DNA of 64,000 bases from Bettongia penicillata ogilbyi (Eukaryota > Chordata > Mammalia > Diprotodontia > Potoroidae), in NCBI GenBank assembly GCA_023548195.1, contig JAJHZJ010000252.1, positions 1,371,501 through 1,435,500 of the forward strand, in the 5' to 3' direction. Made by a program: the position numbers and the translations under genes. Positions 41,500 to 45,864 of this stretch are shown here, piece after piece (position 1 is the first letter of the stretch; each line of letters opens with the position of its first letter). The notes under the pieces are model-generated. The model had not been told where the DNA came from, did not search any database, and saw only the letters and a program-made list of their open reading frames with translations.

Positions 41500-43766
41500 T
41501 ACGCACACACATACACACACACACCCCAAAGTCTTCAAAGTGACAAACATTTTAGTGGTACACATTTTACTAAGTACTGATAATATTGATAACTCACCTT
41601 TTTTACTAAGATCAATAGCAGCTTCTAAAAGAACTTCTAATTCCCCTTTTGGTAAAACTGGAACCACCCATCGGGGCCTAAGGGTTACAATAAAAGTTGT
41701 TCATCAGTTAGTAGTAAAAAAGGCCTATAAAGAACTGAGCCGTTATAACATTCTCACTGTCATACAATGAGAATGTAGCTAAATAATTTTGTAGTCCATT
41801 AAATCACACAGTATGGAGGTCAGGAAAACCTACTGTAGTCACCTACTTCTCTAAGCTATAGAGCAAAAAGTACGCTAATAATGACAGAACAAGAGAATAT
41901 TAAATTCTACTTTAAACAAGCTTAACATGTCATCCAAATGGCTTTGTAATGATAAAATATCAGTTAAATGGTGACTTTCAGCTACAAAATACAAAGAGAA
42001 CCTAGTTAATATGTTCAGATGCAATATCCCTACTACTATTGAAAAAGATAGATTTGTTAGAAATACCATTGACAAAAATAGAAGTGATAAACAGATACTG
42101 AGCTGCATTCAAATACAGACTCCTCTGTAAATATTCATTAGGCACCACCTCTTTCCCAAGAAGGTAAAGTGTCATCCCTGCCACTCAATGATGGCACATT
42201 CATACCTCTGAAGGTACTACCCAACTAGTAGTTTAGATGACATTACCTAGGTGGCACCTGCCATTCCAAAGAATCACACAGCTTGAGCATGTGGGTGTCC
42301 CATCCCAAGCAGACAATATGGGATATAATGGAGGGATTACTAGATTTTGAGTAAGAGAGAAATGGACCTGGTATAACAAATCTGCCACTTGGTGGCTTTG
42401 AAGCAATTCAAATAACCACTCTGGGTTCTATTTTTCTCCAGCTGTAAAACTGAATAATACCTACCCTACCTCAAGGCTTTTGAGAGGATCAAAATCAAAT
42501 AAATGTGTGAAAGCACATGATTAATCATACATCACCAACACATTTTACACTATTTCTTCTCCCATCTGATTAATTACCGTTTTACTCCTCCCCTCTCCTA
42601 AAAACACCTTAATCTCAATGTCATTTCTCCAAAGTAACTATTTAAACAGTTAAATGAAAGAGGAACAAGGTGGAATAAGATACACGCACAAAAGAGACGC
42701 TATAAATGAAGAAGAGGCTTGGGGCTGAGGGAAACGTACCAGGGTGAGGAAGGACAGTGGTCTCTACAAAAAGAAGAGAATATATTAAGATTAACTACTC
42801 CCAGATGAGCACAGTTTGCTAAATGTTTCCAGGAAGGCTGAGAGATCTAGATCAGCCCATAGGATCAGAAATTAAGACTAAGAAATTCATACTGGACCCC
42901 ACTCAAATAACTGCACCCACCCTATGGACTGCTCAAACTCTGCTCTAGACAGGTACAATATTTAGGCCCAAACTTCCAAGCAAGTCTGAGAATCTCATGG
43001 GTCATGCCAATTGGAACAAAATGCTAAGAGCCCTCCACTGAACAGAGAAGCTTTTAAGTACTAGGCCTTGAACTTTGGTTCAACAGCAAAGGCAACATTC
43101 ATTCATATGCAAAACTTTTCCCTTTTTCTTGCTTCAAGAAAGAAAAAGCAAACAAACCAAATGCCCAGATGATTACACTAAAAACTCACAGACATTAGGA
43201 CAATGTAGGCAATGACCAAAATGACAAACACACAGAGGAGGGAGACAGAAGAAACAATAGGGGAAAGACTTCTTAGTAACAACACACAGCTCTCTATTTC
43301 TTCTGATTACTTTCTCATATGCTCTTTTTAACTAGTATATACATACATACACAAACATACATGCATATATATATATATATATAAATAAAAAATAACAAGA
43401 GAGAAAGAGAGAGAGAGAAATAAAACTACTGGGAATAAGTGAGGATTTAGGGGGAATATCTACTGCCATCTCATTTGATTTTTCTATCTTGAAGAACAAG
43501 TCACAGCACCATTATGTTAAGCAAGAACTCCTAACTCTGGCTCAAGCTTAAATGCCAAATGATAGTATGAAACAATGCCAATCTTCAAAACTCTGTATGT
43601 AAGTAAAAATAAAAACTAACCTGTTGATCATGTCATCCAACTTCGCCAGGTCAGTATGGGGAAATGCAGGTTCCTCATCTTCAAGCTGGGGTGGGGCATC
43701 ACCTTGACCCTGCTCATCAGGAGGTGTTGCTGGGGAGTTCTCATTAGAAGAATCAGGCGATGAAGT
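2958..43766 (-). CDS. USP9X: USP9X, N-terminal part: 12 coding exons, open at both ends
   Basis: Ubiquitin-specific protease 9X is a cytosolic deubiquitinase of about 2,550 residues that removes ubiquitin from many substrates (MCL1, SMAD4 and others in the literature). The twelve exons are 43621-43766, 41598-41677, 38383-38495, 25629-25847, 21870-21985, 21401-21652, 21189-21327, 16213-16365, 14897-15001, 7908-8114, 6124-6260 and 2958-3091. Together they give 1801 nt of open frame that matches human USP9X residues 33 to 633 as I recall them, with no gaps. Only the acidic N-terminal segment and the first armadillo/HEAT-like helical repeats are encoded. The catalytic Cys and His boxes lie downstream of the window. 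Introns and intact splice sites rule out a processed pseudogene. USP9Y is unlikely: in marsupials the genes of this eutherian X-added region are autosomal, with no Y partner expected. Start codon and stop codon are both outside the window. Confidence 0.95.
3092..6123 (-). other. USP9X: USP9X intron between exons K and L
   Basis: 3.0 kb, AT-rich. A poly-T run lies at about 5031-5043 and a TAAATTTAAATTTAAATTT stretch near 5075. No interspersed repeat that I can name and no coding sequence on either strand. Confidence 0.75.
6124..6260 (-). CDS. USP9X: USP9X exon K (human residues about 543-588)
   Basis: 137 nt; [20 protein letters not shown], then [20 protein letters not shown] and APQNL, plus two bases of Ser588. 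Acceptor GTTTTTTTAAG/GATCG; donor TTTGAG/GTATGG. Matches human USP9X as I recall it. Confidence 0.95.
6261..7907 (-). other. USP9X: USP9X intron between exons J and K
   Basis: 1.6 kb. Contains one plus-strand marsupial SINE (about 6643-6915). The rest is AT-rich sequence with no recognisable element. Confidence 0.8.
6643..6915 (+). mobile_element. Marsupial tRNA-derived SINE with RTE-like tail
   Basis: Head GGCCAGCAGCTATGTGGCAC, body CAGTTTCCTCATCTGTAAAATG and GAGAAGGAAATGGCAC, and tail AAGTCACAAAGAGTTGGACAGG. At 6823-6848 the segment before the tail is replaced by a run of 13 C followed by 13 A, an odd local slippage product. Confidence 0.75.
7908..8114 (-). CDS. USP9X: USP9X exon J (human residues about 474-542)
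   Basis: 207 nt, 69 codons, phase 0 at both ends: [20 protein letters not shown], then [20 protein letters not shown], then [20 protein letters not shown] and KILDYSCSQ. The one apparent change from human is Gln for Leu in DIMDQALS. Acceptor TTATTTTCTAG/GCAAG. The donor is TCACAG/GTTGGT, with T at +3, weaker than the other donors. Confidence 0.95.
8205..8432 (+). repeat. MIR (CORE-SINE), nearly complete
   Basis: Ordered MIR landmarks: GTAGTGGATAGAGTGCTAG, GAGCTCAAATCCTGCCTAGG, TAGCTGTGTGACCTGTGGGC, AAGTCACTTAACCTTTCAGT, then the 3' part with AAGATCAAATGAGACACTAC and AAAGTGCTTTATAAGCTC. Confidence 0.75.
8917..9151 (+). mobile_element. Marsupial tRNA/RTE-type SINE with target-site duplication
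   Basis: Head AGGGTATCTAGGTGGAATAA, middle TTTGCCTCAGTTTCCTCATC, tail GAAAACCCCAAATGAGGTCA and GAAGAGTTGGACATGACTAA. It interrupts an L2-type 3' end (ATAAGCATTTCGGTAAGTGC ... CGTACTGTGCTAAGAAC). The flanking 13-mers CTACTATGTGCCA (8904-8916) and CTACCATATGCCA (9152-9164) match at 11 of 13 positions and look like the aged target-site duplication. Confidence 0.8.
10310..13140 (-). mobile_element. Degraded L1 LINE, ORF2 and 3' UTR
   Basis: Read on the minus strand this is L1. The 3' UTR type block lies at about 10500-10640 (plus-strand reading GGTAATATTCCATTACATTT, GATTAATGGCCATCTAC). ORF2 blocks follow at 11700-11880 (GAACTATCCTTGCTTCTCAA, TTGATCATGATT, GGCATGAATATTCATTC) and towards the upstream side at 12800-13130. 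Many stops and deletions; no open reading frame left. The 3' end lies at the low-coordinate side. Confidence 0.65.
10961..11060 (+). mobile_element. Truncated marsupial SINE inside the L1
   Basis: GGGCAGCGAGGTGGCATAGT, GAACAGAGCACTGGACATAG and TTGACCTCAGATACTCACTG match the tRNA-derived SINE head; only about 100 bp remain. Confidence 0.7.
13610..13830 (+). repeat. MIR-type SINE
   Basis: GTCTAGTAGTTAGTGTAGAA, GCTGGAGTCAAATTCCAATTC, the conserved core with GGGGGCAAGCTAC, then AAAGTAGGAGATTAGATTAAAT. Diverged MIR. Confidence 0.55.
14560..14725 (-). repeat. MIR fragment
   Basis: GAATTGCCCAAGGTCACACC and AACTCTGATCTTCCTGTTTTC followed by CCACTATGCCACAC are the reverse complement of the MIR core and head. 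Confidence 0.6.
14897..15001 (-). CDS. USP9X: USP9X exon I (human residues about 439-473)
   Basis: 105 nt, 35 codons, phase 0 at both ends: [20 protein letters not shown], then [15 protein letters not shown]. Acceptor TCTTTTCAG/GCAGG; donor TTTAAG/GTAAAA. Helical repeat segment, identical to human as I recall it. Exons G to K have compatible phases, which supports the exon order. Confidence 0.95.
15002..16212 (-). other. USP9X: USP9X intron between exons H and I
   Basis: 1.2 kb. A short MIR/L2-type 3' end at 15553-15606 (GTGCCTGGCACAGTGGCTAA, TGCTACATAAATGCTTATT); nothing else recognisable. Confidence 0.75.
16213..16365 (-). CDS. USP9X: USP9X exon H (human residues about 388-438)
   Basis: 153 nt, 51 codons, phase 0 at both ends: [20 protein letters not shown], then [20 protein letters not shown] and [11 protein letters not shown]. 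Acceptor TTTACATTTAG/GAATGG; donor GCACAG/GTAAGG. Alternating amphipathic helices typical of armadillo/HEAT-like repeats; identical to human as I recall it. Being a multiple of three with phase-0 borders, it could be skipped without a frameshift. Confidence 0.95.
16640..17115 (-). mobile_element. L2-like LINE, 3' region
   Basis: On the plus strand: AAAGTATTTATTAAAGTTAT, GAGAAGCTTACATTCTATTG, TTTGATCCTAGAAGTAACAG and AGCCACTGGATTTTCTATGC, in the same order as in the longer copy at 60780-61400. Diverged. Confidence 0.5.
17796..18078 (-). mobile_element. Composite marsupial SINE (copy 1 of 3)
   Basis: Same element as at 51090-51303 and 51824-52108. Plus-strand landmarks: TTTGTCCTTCGTTGCTGAAG, GATGACATGACTTGCATTTG, GGGAGGGCTGTGCAAATCAC, CATCAGGATGACTGGAGATG, then the MIR-like AAGTGACTTGCCCAAGGTCA and a tRNA-type end (AGGTCCTCCTAACTCCTGCA). 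Confidence 0.7.
18700..20520 (-). mobile_element. Degraded L1 LINE, ORF2
   Basis: Plus-strand text matches the reverse complement of L1 ORF2: TTATCAAAAGTTTTTTGCATC followed by ACACAATCATGTGGTTTG (19237-19281), AATCTCCAATCAGACTTCAC, CCATCAGGACCTTGAGTTTT (19529-19548), and the more 5' blocks to about 20480. No open frame; orientation same as USP9X. Confidence 0.65.
21189..21327 (-). CDS. USP9X: USP9X exon G (human residues about 341-387)
   Basis: 139 nt; completes Arg341 and reads [20 protein letters not shown], then [20 protein letters not shown] and TAERMA, ending in phase 0. Acceptor CTTCTTACAG/GTTG; donor ATGGCA/GTAAGT. Matches human USP9X throughout as I recall it. The EEEEW run is a conserved acidic loop between helices. 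Confidence 0.95.
21328..21400 (-). other. USP9X: USP9X intron between exons F and G, 73 nt
   Basis: Very short intron from donor GTAAGC to acceptor TTCTTCTTACAG, near the lower size limit for mammalian splicing. Contains only the splice signals and a short pyrimidine tract. Confidence 0.93.
21401..21652 (-). CDS. USP9X: USP9X exon F (human residues about 257-341)
   Basis: 252 nt, the largest exon here. It completes Lys257, reads [18 protein letters not shown] and continues to FRLKMIL plus two bases of Arg341. It holds a Lys/Glu-rich helix with two perfect 12-nt units (21511-21522 and 21523-21534) that encode EAKN twice. One difference from recalled human is LTDDEL for LTDEEL. Acceptor TTTTCAG/ACCA; donor CTTAG/GTAAGC. 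Followed by a 73-nt intron. Confidence 0.95.
21653..21869 (-). other. USP9X: USP9X intron between exons E and F, 217 nt
   Basis: Short AT-rich intron without transposable elements, from GTAAGTTAAATT to ATTTTCAG. Confidence 0.93.
21870..21985 (-). CDS. USP9X: USP9X exon E (human residues about 219-257)
   Basis: 116 nt; [16 protein letters not shown], then [22 protein letters not shown], ending with two bases of Lys257. Acceptor TATTACAG/GGTTGG; donor TTAA/GTAAGT. Two apparent substitutions against recalled human sequence (L to I in DLINKF, N to S in RFISGS). Separated from exon F by an intron of only 217 nt. Confidence 0.95.
21986..25628 (-). other. USP9X: USP9X intron between exons D and E
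   Basis: 3.6 kb. A diverged MIR3-like fragment lies at 25110-25260 and an AG-rich patch near 23340-23375. The rest (about 21990-25100) is AT-rich and shows no repeat family I recognise and no exon. Confidence 0.75.
25110..25260 (+). repeat. MIR3-like fragment
   Basis: GAATCACAGAATTTTAGAGC, ACTAGAAACCTTGGAGATTT and GTAGGCCAACCTCTTTACTC resemble the MIR3 start (TTTTAGAGCTGGAAGGGACC). Relatives lie at 31985-32160, 48975-49110 and 63860-63950. Confidence 0.5.
25629..25847 (-). CDS. USP9X: USP9X exon D (human residues about 146-218)
   Basis: 219 nt, phase 0 at both ends, 73 residues, the same length as in human. It reads [20 protein letters not shown], continues through [14 protein letters not shown], then [20 protein letters not shown], and ends DPRSPK. 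The helical parts match human, but the surface loop after NGTRP differs at several positions from the [20 protein letters not shown] I recall for human. Acceptor TTTAAAACAG/AGGTG. The donor is AAA/GTGTGT, a non-standard 5' splice site fixed by the next exon starting with GGT TGG. Confidence 0.94.
26454..26533. repeat. Compound microsatellite (CA)n(TC)n
   Basis: Uninterrupted CA dinucleotides 26454-26498, directly followed by TC dinucleotides to 26533. On the transcribed strand this is GA repeats then TG repeats. Likely polymorphic in length. Confidence 0.97.
26690..28150 (-). mobile_element. L2-like LINE fragments, interrupted by an LTR-like segment
   Basis: Left part 26690-27110: AGTTTCTATTTTGTTCTAGA, AGCCAATGAAGATTTCTGAA, then a chain parallel to the copy at 61240-61500. 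Right part 27640-28150: GAAATCACCAAAGGAAATAG, CAGTAACAGGGAGGACCAAC and AAGTGTCATTGGGTGAAATC correspond to the block reading GATGAGATCACCAAATGAAT at 61820. Diverged; frame lost. Confidence 0.5.
27167..27605 (+). mobile_element. Putative solo LTR (endogenous retrovirus-like)
   Basis: A GC-richer block starting TGTTGGGAGGCCTACACC and ending GTCCTTGCTGTTACA, i.e. TG...CA. It has an AATAAA-like sequence before the end (GTGAATAATATAAGTGCTTG at about 27484) and sits inside an L2-like element. No target-site duplication could be confirmed and the 5' edge is uncertain. No viral genes are present. Confidence 0.4.
28490..28960 (-). mobile_element. Probable L1 fragment
   Basis: T-rich plus-strand text (TTTATCGGTTTATTTTTACATC, TTCTCATGTTGGAATTTCTT) with the style of reverse-complemented L1 ORF2. 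Assignment is by composition and a few short matches only. Confidence 0.35.
28965..29330 (+). mobile_element. L1 3' UTR fragment
   Basis: GACCATCAATTGAAGAATGC, CTAAACAAATTTTGGAATGA, GTAATATACTATTATTGTGC and AGAATGAAGAGAAATATGGG follow the order of the marsupial L1 3' region. The complement of the block at 10500-10640 and 32560-32800. Confidence 0.6.
30000..31405 (+). mobile_element. CR1/L3-family LINE fragment
   Basis: 30460-30600 matches the region upstream of reverse transcriptase (AAGCTCTTGGAAATGAAATTC, AAATTCCAATGAGGAAGAA). At 31190-31290 the frame resembles CR1 [22 protein letters not shown] then CQTN, followed by AGCAAAGCATATGATTAAGT (FSKAFD-like). Frameshifted. Confidence 0.55.
30621..30666. 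repeat. (CA)n microsatellite
   Basis: 23 uninterrupted CA units inside the CR1/L3 remnant; TG repeats on the transcribed strand. Confidence 0.97.
31415..31965 (-). mobile_element. L1 ORF2 C-terminal fragment
   Basis: Plus strand reads CACCAGTACAAAATATGCTG, GATGATTAATGCTTTATAGA, GATTGGAATGGCACTAAATC and CTCCCAAATAGCCATATATA, the usual order of reverse-complemented L1 ORF2. Followed at 31985-32160 by a separate MIR3-like element. Confidence 0.6.
31985..32160 (+). repeat. MIR3-like element
   Basis: TTCATTTTATTGATGAGGAA, ACTGAAGCCAAGCCCAACAT, ATGTGGCAGAGCAAAGATCTC and TCTTTTCACTATGCCATGTAG are the ordered MIR3 landmarks. Confidence 0.55.
32440..33340 (-). mobile_element. L1 3' UTR and adjoining sequence
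   Basis: TTATGTTACAATTTATTCAG, TGAATAATGCTATTAGGAAT and GGAATGGCTTTTGCTCTTAT are reverse-complement L1 3' UTR landmarks. A separate copy from 31415-31965, because a single minus-strand L1 would have its 3' UTR on the low-coordinate side. Confidence 0.55.
33610..33704 (-). mobile_element. Non-autonomous hAT-like DNA transposon, one end (copy 1 of 3)
   Basis: Text TTTGGACTCAGTCAAAAGGC, CCACATGTGGCCTTGAGACC and ACAGGTTCCCCACCCCTTG is the reverse complement of the element at 44604. The end is of the CAGGGGTGGGGAACC type expected for hAT transposons. The other end is missing. Confidence 0.55.
33740..35820 (+). mobile_element. Putative degraded LTR retroelement
   Basis: Proposed from three signs. 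A purine-rich tract AGGGGAGGGGTGAAA (35246-35260) is directly followed by TGTAACATATC, as in a polypurine tract before a 3' LTR. The candidate LTR 35261-35820 ends near AATAAATAAATCTGACCTGGTCA. Shared blocks, such as TTTAATGTGATAAATCTG at about 33868 and TTTAATGTGAGAAATCTG at about 35617, look like remnants of paired repeats. The internal part 34080-35255 is richer in GC than its surroundings, has no long frame, and I recognise no viral protein in it. Could instead be an unrelated old insertion. Confidence 0.35.
35261..35820 (+). repeat. Candidate 3' LTR
   Basis: Starts TGTAACATATCTGGACTTCAG immediately after the purine tract and ends CTGGTCA after a double AATAAA. Boundaries are tentative. 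Confidence 0.3.
36470..36640 (-). repeat. MIR
   Basis: CCCACTTTACAAATGAGGAC, GAGGTTAAGTAACTTGCACA, CACAGCTTGCAAGTGTGAGG and GATCTTTCTGACTCCGAGTC are reverse-complement MIR landmarks. Confidence 0.7.
36755..36880 (-). repeat. MIR fragment
   Basis: AAAGCACTGTGCTAAGTGTT, GGATCCTTACAACAACCCTG and GAAGGGAGGTGCTATTATTA match the 3' half of MIR in reverse complement. Confidence 0.65.
37230..38280 (-). mobile_element. L2-like LINE fragment, reverse transcriptase region
   Basis: Plus-strand blocks such as TGAAAGCCAGATTACAAAAAGG and AGGAAGCTAAAACATCTGCT parallel the minus-strand LINE at 62110-62500 (AAGCCAGATTATTATGGGTT). No long frame is left. Confidence 0.45.
38383..38495 (-). CDS. USP9X: USP9X exon C (human residues about 108-145)
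   Basis: 113 nt; completes Gly108, then [16 protein letters not shown] through GWKFEIH145, ending in phase 0. Acceptor TTTCTCCCATAG/GTCTT; donor ATTCAT/GTGAGT. Helical-repeat segment, unchanged from human USP9X as I recall it. The intron that follows (25848-38382) is the largest complete one in the window. Confidence 0.95.
39345..39480 (-). repeat. MIR fragment
   Basis: CATTTTATAGAAGAGGAGCC, AGTGACTTGCCCAAGGTCAC and GCAGTTAGTGATCATCAAGG: reverse-complement MIR core. Confidence 0.6.
39540..39640 (-). mobile_element. L2-type 3' end
   Basis: TTCAATAAGCATGTATTATTAAAG then TTATGTTCCAGGCACTGGGAC is the reverse complement of the L2 3' terminus. Confidence 0.5.
40240..40390 (-). repeat. MIR fragment
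   Basis: TTAAGCAACTTATCTAGGGT, CACACAATCAGTATGAGTCA and TCCAGGTTTTCCTGACGTCA: reverse-complement MIR. Confidence 0.6.
41469..41524. repeat. (CA)n microsatellite, imperfect
   Basis: CA repeat with a few interruptions (GCATACG, ATA) about 75 bp downstream of the exon B donor in transcript sense; reads TG on the transcribed strand. Confidence 0.95.
41598..41677 (-). CDS. USP9X: USP9X exon B (human residues about 81-108)
   Basis: 80 nt; the first base completes Arg81, then [20 protein letters not shown] and IDLSKK, and the last base starts Gly108. Acceptor CCCTTAG/GCCCC and donor AAAAAG/GTGAGT are good matches to consensus. The exon encodes an amphipathic helix at the beginning of the helical scaffold. 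Identical to human USP9X as I recall it. Confidence 0.95.
41678..43620 (-). other. USP9X: USP9X intron between exons A and B
   Basis: 1.9 kb. One MIR (42305-42530) and a simple-repeat patch with AT then AGAG repeats (43364-43420). Nothing else recognisable. Confidence 0.8.
42305..42530 (+). repeat. MIR
   Basis: AATCTGCCACTTGGTGGCTT, CTCTGGGTTCTATTTTTCTC, ATAATACCTACCCTACCTCA and TTTTGAGAGGATCAAAATCA are ordered MIR landmarks on the plus strand. Confidence 0.65.
43621..43766 (-). CDS. USP9X: USP9X exon A (human residues about 33-81)
   Basis: 146 nt; begins in phase 0 with [11 protein letters not shown] and ends MIN plus the first two bases of Arg81. It encodes the disordered Ser/Pro-rich then acidic segment ([21 protein letters not shown]) that leads into the first helix ([10 protein letters not shown]). 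The donor is CAACAG/GTTAGT. The acceptor is TTTGAAATTAAG/ACTTC, preceded by a rather purine-rich stretch and therefore weak on paper. It is the most 5' coding exon visible; the exon holding the initiator Met and about 32 residues was not found in the 20 kb upstream. Confidence 0.95.
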
Positions 43767-44603
43767 CTTAATTTCAAATGAAAATTTCAAGATTTAATTT
43801 ATAGACCATAAACATAGAACATCAATAAGAAATCACATGTAATTATGAAATTTATGTATTCCTTTTAACTTATAATCTTGTGCTATACTACTAAACCAAT
43901 GTGATATTGGTTTCCATACAGATTACTTATACTAAATTATAAGATACTATGAGTACACATTTTGTGTGAAAAATCAGATGGTTAGTATAGTTAGGAGCTT
44001 AATTGCATTTTTTGCAATTTAAAGTTCTCAACTCTCTATTTTTAAATCTACAAGTACCCACAAGTTATCAAATTATATACAAATAAAAACTCCACTCTAA
44101 TTTAATAAGGGACATTTAATCAAATAATATTAAGGGGGGGACCTGAAATGTGGTCAATTTTGTCCAACTGAATTGTCACTCAATTATAACTAAAAGGACT
44201 TCAAGAAAATTGCAAGGAAATGACCTATCAGAAGCAGCTAGATCTAAACTCAGGAAAACCTGAGTTCAGACATTTAACTATCTTTGTGACTCTTTGTGCT
44301 TCTACTTTTAAGGAACACTACCATATATGCATAGTCCTAGTACATTAGAACTATTTGGGGTAGGGGAGTGGTGGTTAGATAGTCCAAGAGGAAAAAAAAC
44401 AATCAAGGATGTTAAAAAAACAAGTATTTATCCCACTGTAATACCTGTATGAGGAAGGGATTTATGCCTTCACTTGATCTACTTAAAAACTGGAAGGGAA
44501 GATGGAACATGTGTAGGCTAGTATCACAGATAACCAGCAAGACTATAACCCTATCTCCAGAGGGACAGACAAATTTCTGATTTGTACTAAGAGAGTATAA
44601 GGC

Positions 44604-44710
44604 AGGGGTGGGGAACCTTCAGCTTCGAGGCCACATGTAGCCCTCAAAGTCCTCAAGTATGGCCCTTTGACTGGATCCAAACTTCCCATAACAAATTTCC
44701 CTCATTAGAA
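44604..44710 (+). mobile_element. Non-autonomous hAT-like DNA transposon, one end (copy 2 of 3)
   Basis: Starts CAGGGGTGGGGAACCTTCAG, then CGAGGCCACATGTAGCCCTC, AAGTCCTCAAGTATGGCCCT and TTGACTGGATCCAAACTTCC. The other half is missing or too diverged. Confidence 0.6.
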
Positions 44711-45089
44711 AGCCTAGCAGGAGCAGGAGTTTCAGGGAGGCCGTTCTCTGCACCCCCCCATTCTGCCTGTGCAGGACATCTACTCTCAAGCTTAATCCTG
44801 TTTCTCACTGGTGGTAGCCCCTTCCAGGGCAATATTCTTCCCACCAGGCTATCATTACTGCTCCCTCCATTTGAATGAGAAAGGAGTAGCCAACCACAAT
44901 TCTTTCAGTAAGATGGAAAACTGCACTATATACTATCCAGAACCACATGCTCAAGCCCTGCAAATCTGACTTTCTGATACTCCTAGGCTTTGCCATATGC
45001 CTTGCTCACTATACCTTTAGGACTACTGGTCCTTTCTATCCAGCCGGCGACTCAGAACCCTTCACGTGTTATCTCCCAAATTATTACAC

Positions 45090-45170
45090 TAATTCTTTAA
45101 GGAGAGAACAACTCCATTTTCTATACTGTATTCCTAATATTTAGCAAAATGCCTGGTATAAAGTGCTTTT
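45090..45170 (+). mobile_element. L2-type 3' end
   Basis: TTTAAGGAGAGAACAACTCC, CTATACTGTATTCCTAATAT, TTAGCAAAATGCCTGGTATA and AAGTGCTTTTAATACC match the L2 terminus. It abuts the next L2 copy. Confidence 0.55.
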
Positions 45171-45864
45171 AATACCATTAATTATCATGTTTATGCTGAT
45201 TATACTCAAATTTATTGAAGACCTAACCTCCAGACCCACATCTGACTGAACATTAGACATTTCATCCAGATGCTCCGTAGTTATCTTCAATGCAACCATG
45301 CACCAAACTACACCCATTTTCTTTGCCCTCCTACACACCTTCCCTTCCAAACTTTCTGACTATTGCTAAGGGAACCACCCTTCTCCCAGTTCCCCAAGTT
45401 CACCATCTAGGTGTCACCCTTGACTCCTTACTATCTCACCGCCCCCTTCCAAACACTCCCCCCACCCCTGTCCATATTCAATCTGTTGCCAAGGTCTGTC
45501 GATTTTACCTGTGTAATATCTCTTAACTATGTCCTCTTCTCTCCTCTGATGCTACCAACATCATGATATAGGACCTCCCATCCTAATACCTACACCACTT
45601 CAATATTCTATTGATTGGTCTACCAGATACAAGTCCATCTCTATTTCAGACCATCTTCCACTCAGTCATCTAAGGAATTTTCCTAAAGCACACATGCTCA
45701 TAGTACATCCCTTCCCCTCTCACCCACCCCTACGCTGTTCCCCCAAGAAACTCCAATGGCTCCCTATCACCTCCAAGACAATGATCAAATAAAAATCCTG
45801 TTTAACAGTCAAAGCCTTTCATTATCTACCCCCTTCCCCTCACCGTTTTAGTCTTCTTATACTT
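45171..45864 (+). mobile_element. L2 LINE, left part (interrupted by HAL1-like insertion)
   Basis: Begins in the reverse transcriptase region: NYHVYADYTQIY is readable at about 45180-45215, the catalytic YADD motif decayed to YADY. It continues with CTAGGTGTCACCCTTGACTC, CAATCTGTTGCCAAGGTCTG and AACTCCAATGGCTCCCTATC, the standard order of the L2 3' half. The element resumes at 48479 after a 2.6-kb insertion. Confidence 0.8.

Larger units (their letters stand above)
38496..41597 (-). other. USP9X: USP9X intron between exons B and C
   Basis: 3.1 kb. Contains poly-A (39117-39132), MIR-type pieces at 39345-39480 and 40240-40390, an L2-type 3' end at 39540-39640 and a CA repeat at 41469-41524. 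The rest (38500-39340, 40400-41460) shows nothing recognisable. Confidence 0.8.

Noticed and set aside
2958..43766. Alternative identity as USP9Y or a USP9X pseudogene
   Set aside because: Intact introns, frame and splice sites rule out a processed or decayed copy; a Y homologue is not expected in marsupials because this region is autosomal there.
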